The notes beneath the pieces are model-generated. The model saw nothing but the letters and a program-made list of their open reading frames with translations. It was not told the DNA's origin and made no database searches. Shown piece by piece: positions 17,280 through 26,214 of a stretch of DNA of 64,000 bases; within the stretch, counting starts at the first letter, position 1, and the number at the start of each line of letters is the position of its first letter. Position numbers and translations under genes: made by a program. The stretch covers positions 4,712,001 through 4,776,000 of the forward strand of contig OZ220684.1 in NCBI GenBank assembly GCA_965116395.1, read 5' to 3'. The stretch is from Bin5 sp965116395. Its GTDB lineage: Bacteria; Chloroflexota; Anaerolineae; Caldilineales; Caldilineaceae.

Positions 17280-18599
17280 TTAGTCCATCTGGAGGAACTT
17301 GTCCAACTTGAAGAAACGTAACGGGGCCGCCATACAGCCAATCGGCGGGGTGGGACTGGGAGAAGGAGGAGCCGGTACCGGTAACGACGGCTTATGCGGT
17401 GGCGGCTGCTGACCCGATTGTGCGTACTGAACCGCGGTCAACGCGTCAACGCGTCCGTCGCCCATGATGAATTTGTCACCTTCAGTCTGTTCATTCTCAG
17501 AGATGTTGATGTCAACACTCGTGGCCATCAGCATCTTCTTGATGTCCATTGGCCCGAGGCCCGAATCAGCCCTCAGCATCAGCGCAACCAGGCCGGCTAC
17601 ATGAGGGGTGGCCATACTGGTACCGCTGGCAGTCGTATAATATTCGTCCACCACCTGGCCTACCGACGTGCCCGACGCGCGCGCGGCCACAATCTTGCTG
17701 CCCGGCGCCACCAGATCCGGCTTGACGCGTCCATCCGCGGTCGGTCCCCGGCTGCTGAATCGAGCTACGCTGTCCTGGTCGTTGGATGCCCCCACCGTAA
17801 TGACCTTTTCAGCGGCCCCTGGGCTGCCAATCGTGCTCTGCCGCGGGCCGCTGTTGCCCGCAGCCACTACCATTATCTTGCCCATATCTACAATCGCGTT
17901 GCACATCGAGCTCAGCGCATCCGAGCCGTCGCTGTTTCCCCGGCTGCCCAGTGACAGATTCAACACATCTGCGCCGTTCTGTGCAGCCCACTCCAGGCCG
18001 GCCATAACGTTGCTCATCCGGCCGCTGCCGTTGTCTGCCAGTGCCTTGGCCGCCATGATTGTCGCGCCAGGGGCAACTCCAACATACTTTCCCCCGCTCG
18101 CCGCCCCAGTCCCTGCCGCGGTAGAGGCCACATGCGTGCCGTGCCCGTTTCCGTCCGCAGCCGAGCCCTTTCCGCTGAAGTCGGCTGTCAAGCCGACACG
18201 TCCCGCAAAGTCCGGGTGCGTGGCGTCAATTCCTGTGTCTACAACGCAGATCGTTACCCCTTCCCCATCATTGTGCATCTGCTCCCATACTTGGGGTGCT
18301 CGTATATGTGGTGTCGAAACATCCAGCAAAATATGGACGACCTCATCAAGCCATATCTCCGCCACGTCCTCCGCGTTTGTCAATTCGTCCAGCGCCGATG
18401 GTTTCAGCGTGACAGCTGTTGCCGGAATCAACCTGAAATCCTGGTTGACCTTGATTGCACCGGCCCCAACAGCCAGTCTTGCTATACTCCGTTGACTGGC
18501 CGCGGATTGAAACCTGACAATAACCTGCACATCTTCGTTCGCCGATCGGGCCTGCTCAATGACATCCCGAACCTGGGCGGAGAATTTCTCCGAGTACAT
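17280..18599 (-). CDS. Subtilisin-like serine protease (S8 family)
   Basis: The 439-residue protease has an intact triad: Asp121 (VVDTGIDATHPDF), His153 (NGHGTHVASTAAGTG) and Ser328 (ASGTSMATPHVAGL). The oxyanion Asn is near 249 (AAGNSGP). Residues 23-93 form an I9-type propeptide-like region. There is no signal peptide, which suggests an intracellular enzyme or a non-classical route. The C-terminus is a proline-rich linker (PPPHKPSLPVPAPPSPSPTP) and a short basic/hydrophobic end. A small gene upstream on the same strand encodes a stand-alone protein resembling its propeptide. Two copies of a 12-bp repeat lie in the upstream gap. Confidence 0.92.
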   Translation of the reverse strand: MYSEKFSAQVRDVIEQARSANEDVQVIVRFQSAASQRSIARLAVGAGAIKVNQDFRLIPATAVTLKPSALDELTNAEDVAEIWLDEVVHILLDVSTPHIRAPQVWEQMHNDGEGVTICVVDTGIDATHPDFAGRVGLTADFSGKGSAADGNGHGTHVASTAAGTGAASGGKYVGVAPGATIMAAKALADNGSGRMSNVMAGLEWAAQNGADVLNLSLGSRGNSDGSDALSSMCNAIVDMGKIMVVAAGNSGPRQSTIGSPGAAEKVITVGASNDQDSVARFSSRGPTADGRVKPDLVAPGSKIVAARASGTSVGQVVDEYYTTASGTSMATPHVAGLVALMLRADSGLGPMDIKKMLMATSVDINISENEQTEGDKFIMGDGRVDALTAVQYAQSGQQPPPHKPSLPVPAPPSPSPTPPIGCMAAPLRFFKLDKFLQMD

Positions 18600-18718
18600 C
18601 GTCCAAACTCCTCCTGATAGCGTTCAATCACAAACTGCAGCCGCACAGTCAGGCCGAAGCATCGAATGACCATGGGCGCGGAAGTGCTGCAGGCACGCAA
18701 CACCACTCCTATCCAACT

Positions 18719-18792
18719 AAACTCTTGTCCAGGTGTTTCCGAACTGTCGCCCCACAGTGAGCCAGCGCGCTTGATACCGAAAACTCTTGTCC
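18719..18792 (-). repeat. Two 12-bp direct repeats upstream of the subtilase
   Basis: On the minus strand, GGACAAGAGTTT occurs at 18719-18730 and at 18781-18792, 62 bp apart, within the 324-bp gap between the small propeptide-like gene and the protease gene. The rest of this gap shows no gene. The copies could be paired operator half-sites. Confidence 0.45.
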
Positions 18793-18923
18793 TGGACAGG
18801 CCATTTCATGCGTCCAGGCAGCCGGTAGATCGGCGCCGTTTCCGGCCAGATTGCGCTGGGGGCGTCTTGGTTGCCCCAGTGCTGTGGCAACCTTTCTAAG
18901 ACCTGACTTTCCCCTTCAAGGTC

Positions 18924-19217
18924 CTACATTGTCTCAACTTCTCCGTCTTCCTCGACCCGGACGAGCCACGGCTCTCTCATCAGCGCCCTCAGACCTGCAC
19001 CAGGGCCACTGACAGCGTAACAAGGAATGATGGTTGTCTGATGGCGCACGACAAATCCAGCCTTATCTATTGCCGCCCTCTGCTCCTGCCCCAATTCACT
19101 GGCATGCAGCAACAGATAAACTGTCGCTGACGGCTCCTCTGCTATTCGCCTTTCCAGCGCGGCCGCAATCTTTTTCACTGAACTTTTCGCCATCTTTGAA
19201 ACGTTCCCTGCACGCAT
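18924..19217 (-). CDS. Stand-alone I9/subtilisin-propeptide-like small protein
   Basis: The 97-residue protein starts at an ATG preceded by GAGGAATT. After a basic N-terminus it follows the S8-propeptide pattern: a hydrophobic strand (ATVYLLLHAS), a helix (LGQEQRAAIDKAGF), the segment TTIIPCYAVSG, a second helix (LRALMREPW), and a strand ending in VRVEEDGEVETM. The same order is seen in residues 23-93 of the protease encoded downstream (VQVIVRFQSA, then RLIPATAVTLKPSALDEL, then AEIWLDEVV). Stand-alone proteins of this fold act as inhibitors or chaperones of subtilisins. The role here is inferred from pattern and adjacency. Confidence 0.62.
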   Translation of the reverse strand: MRAGNVSKMAKSSVKKIAAALERRIAEEPSATVYLLLHASELGQEQRAAIDKAGFVVRHQTTIIPCYAVSGPGAGLRALMREPWLVRVEEDGEVETM

Positions 19218-19302
19218 AATTCCTCAGACTAAGTCTAACAGAAGTGCCAACTTGATCCGAACTGAAAAAGTATTTTCAGCCTTCAAATCAACACTACCTG
19301 GA

Positions 19303-20904
19303 CTACGTCAGATAATCGTAGGCAATTAGTGTGAGAAACTCCACAAACTCGTCGGTCAGAATCAGTTTGTCCAGAATCTCAGCCGCCTCTTCCAACCGGC
19401 CCGGGCCAAATTCTCCAAGCTTCTTCAACTCCTCTTCACGGATCTGCTTGTACAGCTCGCGCGTGATCGTCCTCCCATCCTCCAACTTGGCCCCGTGGCG
19501 AATCCACTGCCAGATCTGCGAACGCGAAATCTCGGCCGTAGCCGCGTCTTCCATCAGGTTGTAGATGGCCGCCGCGCCGATTCCCAGCAGCCACGCGTTC
19601 AAATATTGCAGCGAGACATCCACATTCGTCCGCAGGCCGCTCTCCGTAATCGTACCTCCTGCAACGCCTACGTCGACGATCTCTGCCGCCGTTACTGCCA
19701 CATCTTCTCGCATCCTGTGCTTCTGGTGCGGCGCGCCGCCGGTGGCCTCTTCGAATATCCCGCGCGCAAGCGGCACCAGATCGGGATGCGCTACCCATGT
19801 GCCATCGCAGCCGTCACCCGATTCCCGCACTTTATCCGCCCGCACCTTTGCCAGAGCCTCCTCGTTTATCTCAGGATCCCGCCGGCTGGGAATGAACGCG
19901 GCCATGCCGCCGATTGCATGCGCGCCCCTCTTATGACAGGTGCGCACCAGGAGTTCAGTGTAAGCTCGCATAAACGGCGTTGTCATCGTAACCTGCGCCC
20001 GCTCCGGCAGGAGCGTGTCGGGATTGTTGGGGAACTTCTTGATCGCGCTGAAAATATAGTCCCACCTGCCCGCGTTCAGTCCTGCCGAATATTCTCGCAG
20101 CTCATACAGAATCTCTTCCATCTCCAACGCAGCCAGAATGGTCTCAATCAGTACCGTCGCCCGGAAGGACCCGTGAACAATGCCCAGCGCCGCTTCCGCG
20201 TGTGCGAACACGTCGGCCCACAGTCGCGCCTCCAGGTGGCTCTCCAACTTGGGAAGATAAAAGTAGCAGGCGCTGCCTTGCCGCTGCCTTTCCGCCGCAT
20301 TGTGAAAAACATACAGCCCCACATCGAATAGACTCGCTGAGACTGGATCGCCATTCACCAATACATTCTTCTCCACCAGGTGCCAGCCGCGCGGCCTGAC
20401 CAAAAGCGCCGCGATCTCGTCATTGAGTTCGTAGACCCGCCCCCTGGCCTCATCCTCAAGCCGTATCTGCCGCCGCACCGCGTCGTACAAATTCAGCTGC
20501 CCCTCCACACAGTTCGCCCATGTCGGAGAGTTGGCGTCCTCAAAGTCCGCCATAAAGACGTCCGCGCCCGAATTGAGCGCATTGATCACCATCTTGCGAT
20601 CGACCGGACCGGTGATTTCAGCCCAGCGCTTCTGCAAGTCATCCGGCGTGTCTGCCACTTGCCAGTCGCTGCTCCGCACACCCTCTGTTTCTGACAGGAA
20701 ACCCGGCGTCTCGCCCTTGTCAATTCGAGCCTGTCGCGCCGCACGCGCCGCCAGCAACGCTTGGCGCCTGCCATCAAACGCCTCGTGCAACTCTGCAATG
20801 AAGGCAAGCGCCTCAGCTGTCAGGATCTTTTCCGAAGCAGGAAGGGTCTCGCCGGTAACCTGCACATCCACCTGTTTTCGCACGCGTTCATTCTCCCGTG
20901 ACAT
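19303..20904 (-). CDS. aceB: Malate synthase A
   Basis: The enzyme condenses glyoxylate and acetyl-CoA to malate in the glyoxylate shunt. The 533-residue length fits the A isoform. Recognisable blocks are NSGADVFMADFEDANSPTW, the active-site region VLIETILAALEMEEILYELR with LNAGRWDYIFS, GGMAAFIPSRRDPE and LLGIGAAAIYNLMEDAATAE. AAGGAG lies 6 bp before the ATG. Isocitrate lyase, its usual partner, is not in the window, so the shunt may be encoded elsewhere or glyoxylate may come from another source. Confidence 0.94.
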   Translation of the reverse strand: MSRENERVRKQVDVQVTGETLPASEKILTAEALAFIAELHEAFDGRRQALLAARAARQARIDKGETPGFLSETEGVRSSDWQVADTPDDLQKRWAEITGPVDRKMVINALNSGADVFMADFEDANSPTWANCVEGQLNLYDAVRRQIRLEDEARGRVYELNDEIAALLVRPRGWHLVEKNVLVNGDPVSASLFDVGLYVFHNAAERQRQGSACYFYLPKLESHLEARLWADVFAHAEAALGIVHGSFRATVLIETILAALEMEEILYELREYSAGLNAGRWDYIFSAIKKFPNNPDTLLPERAQVTMTTPFMRAYTELLVRTCHKRGAHAIGGMAAFIPSRRDPEINEEALAKVRADKVRESGDGCDGTWVAHPDLVPLARGIFEEATGGAPHQKHRMREDVAVTAAEIVDVGVAGGTITESGLRTNVDVSLQYLNAWLLGIGAAAIYNLMEDAATAEISRSQIWQWIRHGAKLEDGRTITRELYKQIREEELKKLGEFGPGRLEEAAEILDKLILTDEFVEFLTLIAYDYLT

Positions 20905-21567
20905 GGAGCGCTCCTTGTGTGAAAGGGAAAAGGAAAGAGGTACCGCCTTAGCATACCCAGATCACGAAAAGTCGTCAATACTGCCATCCGCACACACTCT
21001 CTTCCCTCCTGGTCTTACTCTGACTCCCCGCACCTCCCAACTCTCCTTAGCATATGGGCGGTCGGGCCTTCGGCCCTCCCTTGTGCAGGGGCTGCGCCCC
21101 CGCAACGCCCCCCTACAAAACCATGCCTCGCCTGCGTAGTGCCTGTCCCGGGCCTTCACGCACGATCGTCGGTACGAAGCAGTTCCCGCGCATCACTGCG
21201 CCCGCCGCCGATGGAATACTGTTTTCTGCCCGGTCTCTGGCAGGTAGACCATTGTACAACCCGGTAAAGCCACCTTTCAGAACCTGTTCTACATCGCCCT
21301 ATATCTCTTTAGTCACGATTCAAACAATGTACCCGTTGGAAATCCGAGACAGACCCAACTAATGCACTATTTTGACCATACATGACGCAAAGATTAATAT
21401 ATCGGCGAGCTCTCTGGAAAATCCAAGATATTTCAGACGCCGCCTGCACGATGTAATGCCTGCGCAGCCAGTTAACGTACAAGCAACAGGGCTTGCGACG
21501 CCTCTGACGGTTCCAGCCCGCAAATCCTATCTGGACAAGGCGGCGATAAGACAACGCAGACCATCCC
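20905..21567. other. Intergenic region holding palindromic repeat copy A
   Basis: Apart from the repeat listed separately, I see no gene, tRNA or clear promoter in this gap between the malate synthase start and the following dikinase-like gene. Confidence 0.5.
21054..21129 (+). repeat. Palindromic repeat element, copy A (head only)
   Basis: This GC-rich block, about 76 bp, recurs four more times in the window, always intergenic and in the same orientation. It folds on paper into an outer stem (GGGCG 21056-21060 with CGCCC 21106-21110) enclosing two hairpins, GGGCC-TTC-GGCCC (21064-21076) and GGGGC-TGC-GCCCC (21088-21100). Confidence 0.8.
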
Positions 21568-24285
21568 ATGACTGCCAACGCCATCTCACATCCAAATGGA
21601 ATCAGTTCCTTCTGTGTACCATTGAACACGCCTGACCCTTCGCTTTCCACGGTAGGTGGCAAAGCCCTGAATCTGGTCAGACTGACTTGCGCTGGATTCC
21701 CTGTCCCCAATGGATTCATCGTGACCACAGACGGGTACAATCACCACATTGACAAGGCAGGACTAACAGGCTGGATGGCCGCCGAAGCCAGTGCGATCGA
21801 CGCCGCCGATCCGGTCGCATTGTCGGCTCTCTCTGACATACTGCGCGCCCGCCTGCGGGCCGAAGACATCCCTGAAAATGTAGCCGCCCAGATTCGTTCG
21901 GCCTATGCGGGGCTGGGCCGGCCACCGGTAGCGGTCCGCTCTTCCGCCACCGCCGAGGACCTGCCCGGAATGTCATTCGCAGGCCAGCAGGACACTTTCC
22001 TCAATGTCGTGGGAGACGAAGCCTTGCTGCGCGCTGTCGTGGAATGCTGGAGCAGCCTGTGGACCGCCCGCGCCATTGTCTATCGAACGCGCAATAACAT
22101 CGACCACGCAGCGGTCTCGCTGGCTGTTGTCGTCCAGGAAATGGTTCAGAGCGATACTTCAGGCGTCCTCTTTTCCGCCAACCCCTTGACCGGCCGCCGT
22201 GACGAAACCGTTATCGACGCAACCTTCGGCTTGGGCGAAGCGCTTGTAAGCGGGCAGGTGGAACCAGACCACTACGTTGTCGAGACCGACTCTAGCAAGA
22301 TCCTCCGGAAACAGCTTGGCGCCAAGGCAACCGTAGTCCGCGGGCTTGCAGGCGGCGGCGTCGAAGATACAGAGGGCGAGCGCCGCTCGGAGCAGGCGCT
22401 CTCAGACGAACAGATCGGCAGACTGACCGAATTGGGCAAGCGGGTCGCTGACCTGTACCGCGAGCCACAAGACATCGAGTGGGCAATTGCAGATGGCAAC
22501 TTGCTTCTCCTCCAGTCCCGCCCTATAACCTCGCTCTTCCCTTTGCCGCCAAAGGTTGATGACAAAGATCTGGAAGTGTTCATCTCCCTGGGCGCCATCC
22601 AAGGCGTGCTGGGACCGTTCACCCCGCTGGGCATGGACCTGCTCCGCGGCCTCTTTGCCGGCATCGCCCAAATCTTCTCGTATAAGGCCACACTATATTG
22701 CCAGTCCATCTTGCACTCCGCAGCCGACCGTCCCTGGATCGCTGTTGCCGGCGCATTGCGCAATCCAATTGGCCGCCTCATATTTCACCGCGCCTTGCCC
22801 ATGGTGGAGCCCGGCGCGGCGCAGAGCATTCGCGAACTGATCTCCGACACCAGACTGGAGCAGTCCCCATTCAACCCGCGTTCCCTTGCCAGGGCCGCTC
22901 CCCTCCTCTCCAAAGTGCTGAATTCAGCCTATCGCGCCTTTCTCGATCCGGAACTGTTCGCACAGGCCACCAGTGATGCCGCCGAGGCACACATCGCCGC
23001 AGTGAACAATAGAGCGCGCAAGGTCCGCACACTCGACCAGCGCATCGATCTGTGCGAATGGCTCTGCTATAACGCTCTGTTTCCCGTCCTCCTGCCGCTT
23101 TTCATCCCGCCCATCATTGTTGGATACGCTTCGCTTGGCATACTCAGTCGGCTCGCCGCCATCCTGGCGCAAATACGTTCAGACATCTCGCCCCAATTGG
23201 CGCTTGACCTCACCCGAAGTCTACCCAATAACGTCACAACCGAAATGGACCTTGAACTGTGGCAGGTGGCCCAGCGGATTGGTGAGAACCCTGCCGCCTC
23301 CGCCGCATTTGTCGCCGCCGACCCAGAGGCACTCGCCCTGGAATACCACAAGAAGGAGATGCCGGTACACATCCAGGCAGCCTTGACGGCATTCCTGAAC
23401 CGTTACGGTATGCGCGGTCTCGCTGAGCTCGACTTCGGCCGGCCGCGCTGGCGCGAACAGCCGCTCCCAATCATTCGCGCCCTGCAAAGCTACCTTTCCA
23501 TTGCCGACGAAAGCGTCGCGCCTGACACCGTGTTTCAGCAGGGGCAGCAGGCCGCCTTACAAGCAGAGGATCGCCTGGCAAACGCGGCCGCAGAGACTTT
23601 GAACAGCCCCTTGGCAGGATGGCTCGTTCGCCAGCTTTCGAAACGGGTCCGCGCCCTCGCGGGCCTCCGCGAAAGCCCCAAATTCACCATGATTCGCATC
23701 TCGTCTATTGCGCGCAGCCTGCTTCTGGAAAGCGGCAGAGAGCTCGTCGACAGCGGTGTTTTGGAACAAGCCGAAGACCTCTTCTTTTTGACGATGCGGG
23801 AACTGAAAATGTTGGCAATGAACGCACCCGGGGACTGGCAGAGCCTGGTGCGGGCGAGGAGAGAAACCTACCGCAACGAAATGCGTCGCCAGCCCATCCC
23901 CCGTCTCCTCCTCAGTGACGGGACCGCCTTCTTTGCCGGTCTTTCCCCAGGCGAGGGCGCAGACGAGAATACGCTCGTCGGCTCAGGCGTTTCACCGGGC
24001 TTTGTCGAGGGAACCGTGCGCGTAGTCTTTGATCCTCTGGAAGCCGCGCTTCAACCCGGCGACATCCTCGTCTGTCCCGGCACCGATCCTTCCTGGACGC
24101 CTCTTTTCCTCGCCGCCAGCGGGTTGGTGATGGAAGTAGGGGGCATGATGACGCACGGTTCCGTCGTCGCCCGCGAATACGGGATTCCTGCCGTCGCCGG
24201 CGTGGATCGCGCGACCGAGCGACTTCATACAGGCCGGAGAGTGCGTGTCGACGGCGGCAGCGGCAAGATTGAGTTGCTGGATTGA
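21568..24285 (+). CDS. Rifampicin-phosphotransferase / PEP-synthase-like dikinase
   Basis: The 905-residue protein has an N-terminal pyruvate-phosphate-dikinase ATP-binding domain (STVGGKALNLVRL, AVRSSATAEDLPGMSFAGQ, VQEMVQSDTSGVLFSANP, FGLGEALVSGQVEPDHY), then a large variable middle. It ends in the swivelling phospho-His domain with GGMMTHGSVVAREYGIPAV (His near residue 863). It lacks the C-terminal PEP/pyruvate barrel of true PEP synthase. ATP-grasp, variable substrate domain and His swivel is the plan of rifampicin phosphotransferases and related dikinases. The middle domain is too divergent to read a substrate from, so antibiotic inactivation is only one possibility. The ATG has no clear ribosome-binding site. 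Confidence 0.8.
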   Translation: MTANAISHPNGISSFCVPLNTPDPSLSTVGGKALNLVRLTCAGFPVPNGFIVTTDGYNHHIDKAGLTGWMAAEASAIDAADPVALSALSDILRARLRAEDIPENVAAQIRSAYAGLGRPPVAVRSSATAEDLPGMSFAGQQDTFLNVVGDEALLRAVVECWSSLWTARAIVYRTRNNIDHAAVSLAVVVQEMVQSDTSGVLFSANPLTGRRDETVIDATFGLGEALVSGQVEPDHYVVETDSSKILRKQLGAKATVVRGLAGGGVEDTEGERRSEQALSDEQIGRLTELGKRVADLYREPQDIEWAIADGNLLLLQSRPITSLFPLPPKVDDKDLEVFISLGAIQGVLGPFTPLGMDLLRGLFAGIAQIFSYKATLYCQSILHSAADRPWIAVAGALRNPIGRLIFHRALPMVEPGAAQSIRELISDTRLEQSPFNPRSLARAAPLLSKVLNSAYRAFLDPELFAQATSDAAEAHIAAVNNRARKVRTLDQRIDLCEWLCYNALFPVLLPLFIPPIIVGYASLGILSRLAAILAQIRSDISPQLALDLTRSLPNNVTTEMDLELWQVAQRIGENPAASAAFVAADPEALALEYHKKEMPVHIQAALTAFLNRYGMRGLAELDFGRPRWREQPLPIIRALQSYLSIADESVAPDTVFQQGQQAALQAEDRLANAAAETLNSPLAGWLVRQLSKRVRALAGLRESPKFTMIRISSIARSLLLESGRELVDSGVLEQAEDLFFLTMRELKMLAMNAPGDWQSLVRARRETYRNEMRRQPIPRLLLSDGTAFFAGLSPGEGADENTLVGSGVSPGFVEGTVRVVFDPLEAALQPGDILVCPGTDPSWTPLFLAASGLVMEVGGMMTHGSVVAREYGIPAVAGVDRATERLHTGRRVRVDGGSGKIELLD

Positions 24286-24314
24286 AGCTTAGGTGGAAGG
24301 TCCGTGGGCTGGCT

Positions 24315-25256
24315 TCAGCTGCCATTAGCCGAGCGTACCCGGCCAAATATCCGATTGAGTCGGGAGGTCACCTTGGCCGGTAAAGGAGGTCTTAACAACG
24401 AAGCCACATTTTCCTCCAGGTGCCGGACATTGCCTGTGCCCGTGAGAATTACGTCAAGCCCCGGCTCATGTCGGCAGAACCGGTAAGCCGCCTCCGGCAG
24501 CTTCTTTGCATCGCTCTCTTCTAAGACCCAGTCCAGCGGCTCGAAGAGGTCAACTGCGTCAGTGTCAATCTCGCCGCTGCGGCGTAAGTCGACCAGGATC
24601 TCCCGCAATCGCACCGGATTACTGAAAGCTCGCCGTACCGCAAACATGCACTCCGTGGCTATCCCCTTCTCCTGCGTAGCCTCCAACACAGCCCCTCGGG
24701 CCGTCTGATTCAGCATGTTGAAGCCGACCATGACCACATCAAAGACATCGTCTTCAATGGCCTTTTTCAGAAGATCGTGTTCAAGGTCTCTGGCAAATCT
24801 TTCACTCACTGCCAGATGTCGAATCTTCCCTTCTCTCTGCACTTTTTGAAGCGTAGGCACAAGTTCATCCATCATATGCCTGTATTCTTCCATAGTCGGG
24901 CCATGAAAGTGAAAGACATCGATAATCTCCACGCCTAGACGCTTCAGGCTGGCTTCAACGCCGGCAACATACCCCTCAGCCGAAACCGGCTCGCCTTTAT
25001 TGTTTGCCCCCTTTTTGGTCGAAATCACCAGGCTGTCCCTGTCAAAGTCACGAATCGCCTTTCCTACAATCTCTTCGGTGCCATAGGCCTCAGCCGTATC
25101 AATATAGTTGATACCGAGTTCGAGCGCGCGCTGCACAACCTCGATCGAATCCCGCTCGCTGCTGCCCGCTCTGACACCCAACCTGCTGGGTCCTCCTGCG
25201 CCCAGGCCGGCGACGCTGACCTTCAAGCCCGTACGTCCGAAAGTCCTGTATTCCAT
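24315..25256 (-). CDS. Aldo/keto reductase
   Basis: The ATG is preceded by a strong GGAGGAAAGG and gives the typical opening MEYRTFGRTGLKVS. An earlier in-frame start would add an implausible 29 residues. The 313-residue protein shows the AKR tetrad: Asp and Tyr in YIDTAEAYG, Lys in ISTKKG and His in VFHFHGP. These reductases use NADPH on sugars, aldehydes or ketones. It ends 30 bp from the convergent dikinase gene and is otherwise unlinked. Substrate unknown. Confidence 0.9.
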   Translation of the reverse strand: MEYRTFGRTGLKVSVAGLGAGGPSRLGVRAGSSERDSIEVVQRALELGINYIDTAEAYGTEEIVGKAIRDFDRDSLVISTKKGANNKGEPVSAEGYVAGVEASLKRLGVEIIDVFHFHGPTMEEYRHMMDELVPTLQKVQREGKIRHLAVSERFARDLEHDLLKKAIEDDVFDVVMVGFNMLNQTARGAVLEATQEKGIATECMFAVRRAFSNPVRLREILVDLRRSGEIDTDAVDLFEPLDWVLEESDAKKLPEAAYRFCRHEPGLDVILTGTGNVRHLEENVASLLRPPLPAKVTSRLNRIFGRVRSANGS

Positions 25257-25355
25257 CCTTTCCTCCCGTTTCCGTTGCAACCCTTTGTCATAATTGCGGT
25301 CCAATTGTAACGCCCCTTGGCGGGCATCTGAAATCGTGCGCACTGCCCGCGCTCA

Positions 25356-25364
25356 TGCTATAAT
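25356..25364 (+). promoter_or_regulatory. Extended -10 promoter element
   Basis: TGCTATAAT is a perfect extended -10; no good -35 is seen 17 bp upstream. It would drive a transcript into the small membrane-protein gene 166 bp downstream. Confidence 0.5.
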
Positions 25365-25459
25365 GGCCCCGATCGCATGTCTGTCCTCCTCCCAGAGTGG
25401 ACGGAGGCGATGCAGAGGCACTGATTCTCTGACTACATTGCGCACGGTCGCCGGACATG

Positions 25460-25495
25460 AAAAAAGGCGGCTGCTCCCTACTAAAGGCAGCCGCC
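25460..25495 (-). terminator. Stem-loop with U-tract on the minus strand
   Basis: A 9-bp perfect stem (GGCGGCTGC 25466-25474 with GCAGCCGCC 25487-25495) is followed on the minus strand by six T. This is a textbook intrinsic terminator reading toward the aldo/keto reductase gene. On the plus strand it forms a leader hairpin 34 bp before the small membrane-protein ATG. Confidence 0.65.
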
Positions 25496-25529
25496 CAGAA
25501 ATGACAAAACAGTAGAAGGAGTATCTCAA

Positions 25530-25739
25530 ATGGCCGAAGAAACAGAACTGCAAACAGAGGCCGTCGAACCTGTAGAAGTGAAAGCGTCGGTTGAGACCGA
25601 ATCAGAATCCGAGCAGAATGACCGCCCCAATCCCCTTGCATTTGCCGGATTTCTTCTGGGTAGCTGGGTAGCGACTATGATCGTGTTTACTCTGTTCGCC
25701 GTAGTTGCCATGACCCTGGTTGGCATGGTAGCTGGCTAG
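25530..25739 (+). CDS. Small single-pass membrane protein
   Basis: The 69-residue product has an acidic N-terminal half (AEETELQTEAVEPVEVKAS) and one membrane helix in the C-terminal half (LLGSWVATMIVFTLFAVVAM). AAGGAG lies 9-10 bp before the ATG, and a consensus extended -10 lies upstream, so I regard it as a real gene. The acidic soluble part would be cytoplasmic or external depending on orientation. No family is recognised. Confidence 0.62.
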   Translation: MAEETELQTEAVEPVEVKASVETESESEQNDRPNPLAFAGFLLGSWVATMIVFTLFAVVAMTLVGMVAG

Positions 25740-25896
25740 CTCCGCTAAGGCCCTCCTTCGTCTGAGGGCGCGATCCGGTCTTTCCTCCATTTGGCTAATC
25801 ATACCAGTAGACTGGGGCATACCCGCCCCAGTCCACCTCTGGCGAAAGCGGCAGAGCGCATCCCGCGCGACAGTTTCATATGCCTGAAAACTTGCC

Positions 25897-26085
25897 GCCA
25901 GCTTCACCCATAACGCTCCCGTAGGGGCAGGCCTTGTGCCTGCCCTTCCCCCCCTCAACTACTATCGCGGCCAGCCTCATCCTAAACACTCCCGTAGGGG
26001 CAGGCCTTGTGCCTGCCCTTCCCCCCTCAACCACTATCGCCGCCAGCTTCACCCTAACGGTCCGGTAGCCCCTGCCCCGTGTCTC
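25897..26085 (+). repeat. Tandem 73-bp repeat, two full units and a partial third
   Basis: Units start at about 25897, 25970 and 26043. Each full unit contains a hairpin GGGCAGGC-CTTGT-GCCTGCCC (8-bp stem) followed by a C-run and a CTCAAC.ACTATCGC tail. The third unit stops in the hairpin. The units differ by a few substitutions, so they are not recent copies. Confidence 0.75.
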
Positions 26086-26184
26086 TCCAGGAGCCGGTTA
26101 ACAATTCCCACCGCTGCCTGCACATTCTCCCTGCCCGACTATTCCCACCCCATATTTGGGTTGCACGCCCCCAAAAAAAGCGGT

Positions 26185-26214
26185 TTGCATTTAGGAGAAT
26201 ACTCCTGTTATAAT
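26185..26214 (+). promoter_or_regulatory. Candidate promoter of the phosphatase-importer operon
   Basis: TATAAT (26209-26214) is preceded by TGT, making an extended -10. A weak -35 (TTGCAT, 26185-26190) lies 18 bp upstream. Transcription from here would leave a leader of about 460 nt. Confidence 0.5.

Noticed and set aside
17668..18495. 275-codon plus-strand frame opposite the subtilase
   Set aside because: Low-complexity Ser/Ala/Pro composition from antisense of conserved codons; the protease triad on the other strand is decisive.
25897..26085. CRISPR-like array
   Set aside because: Units are 73 bp without unique spacers, so this is a plain tandem repeat.
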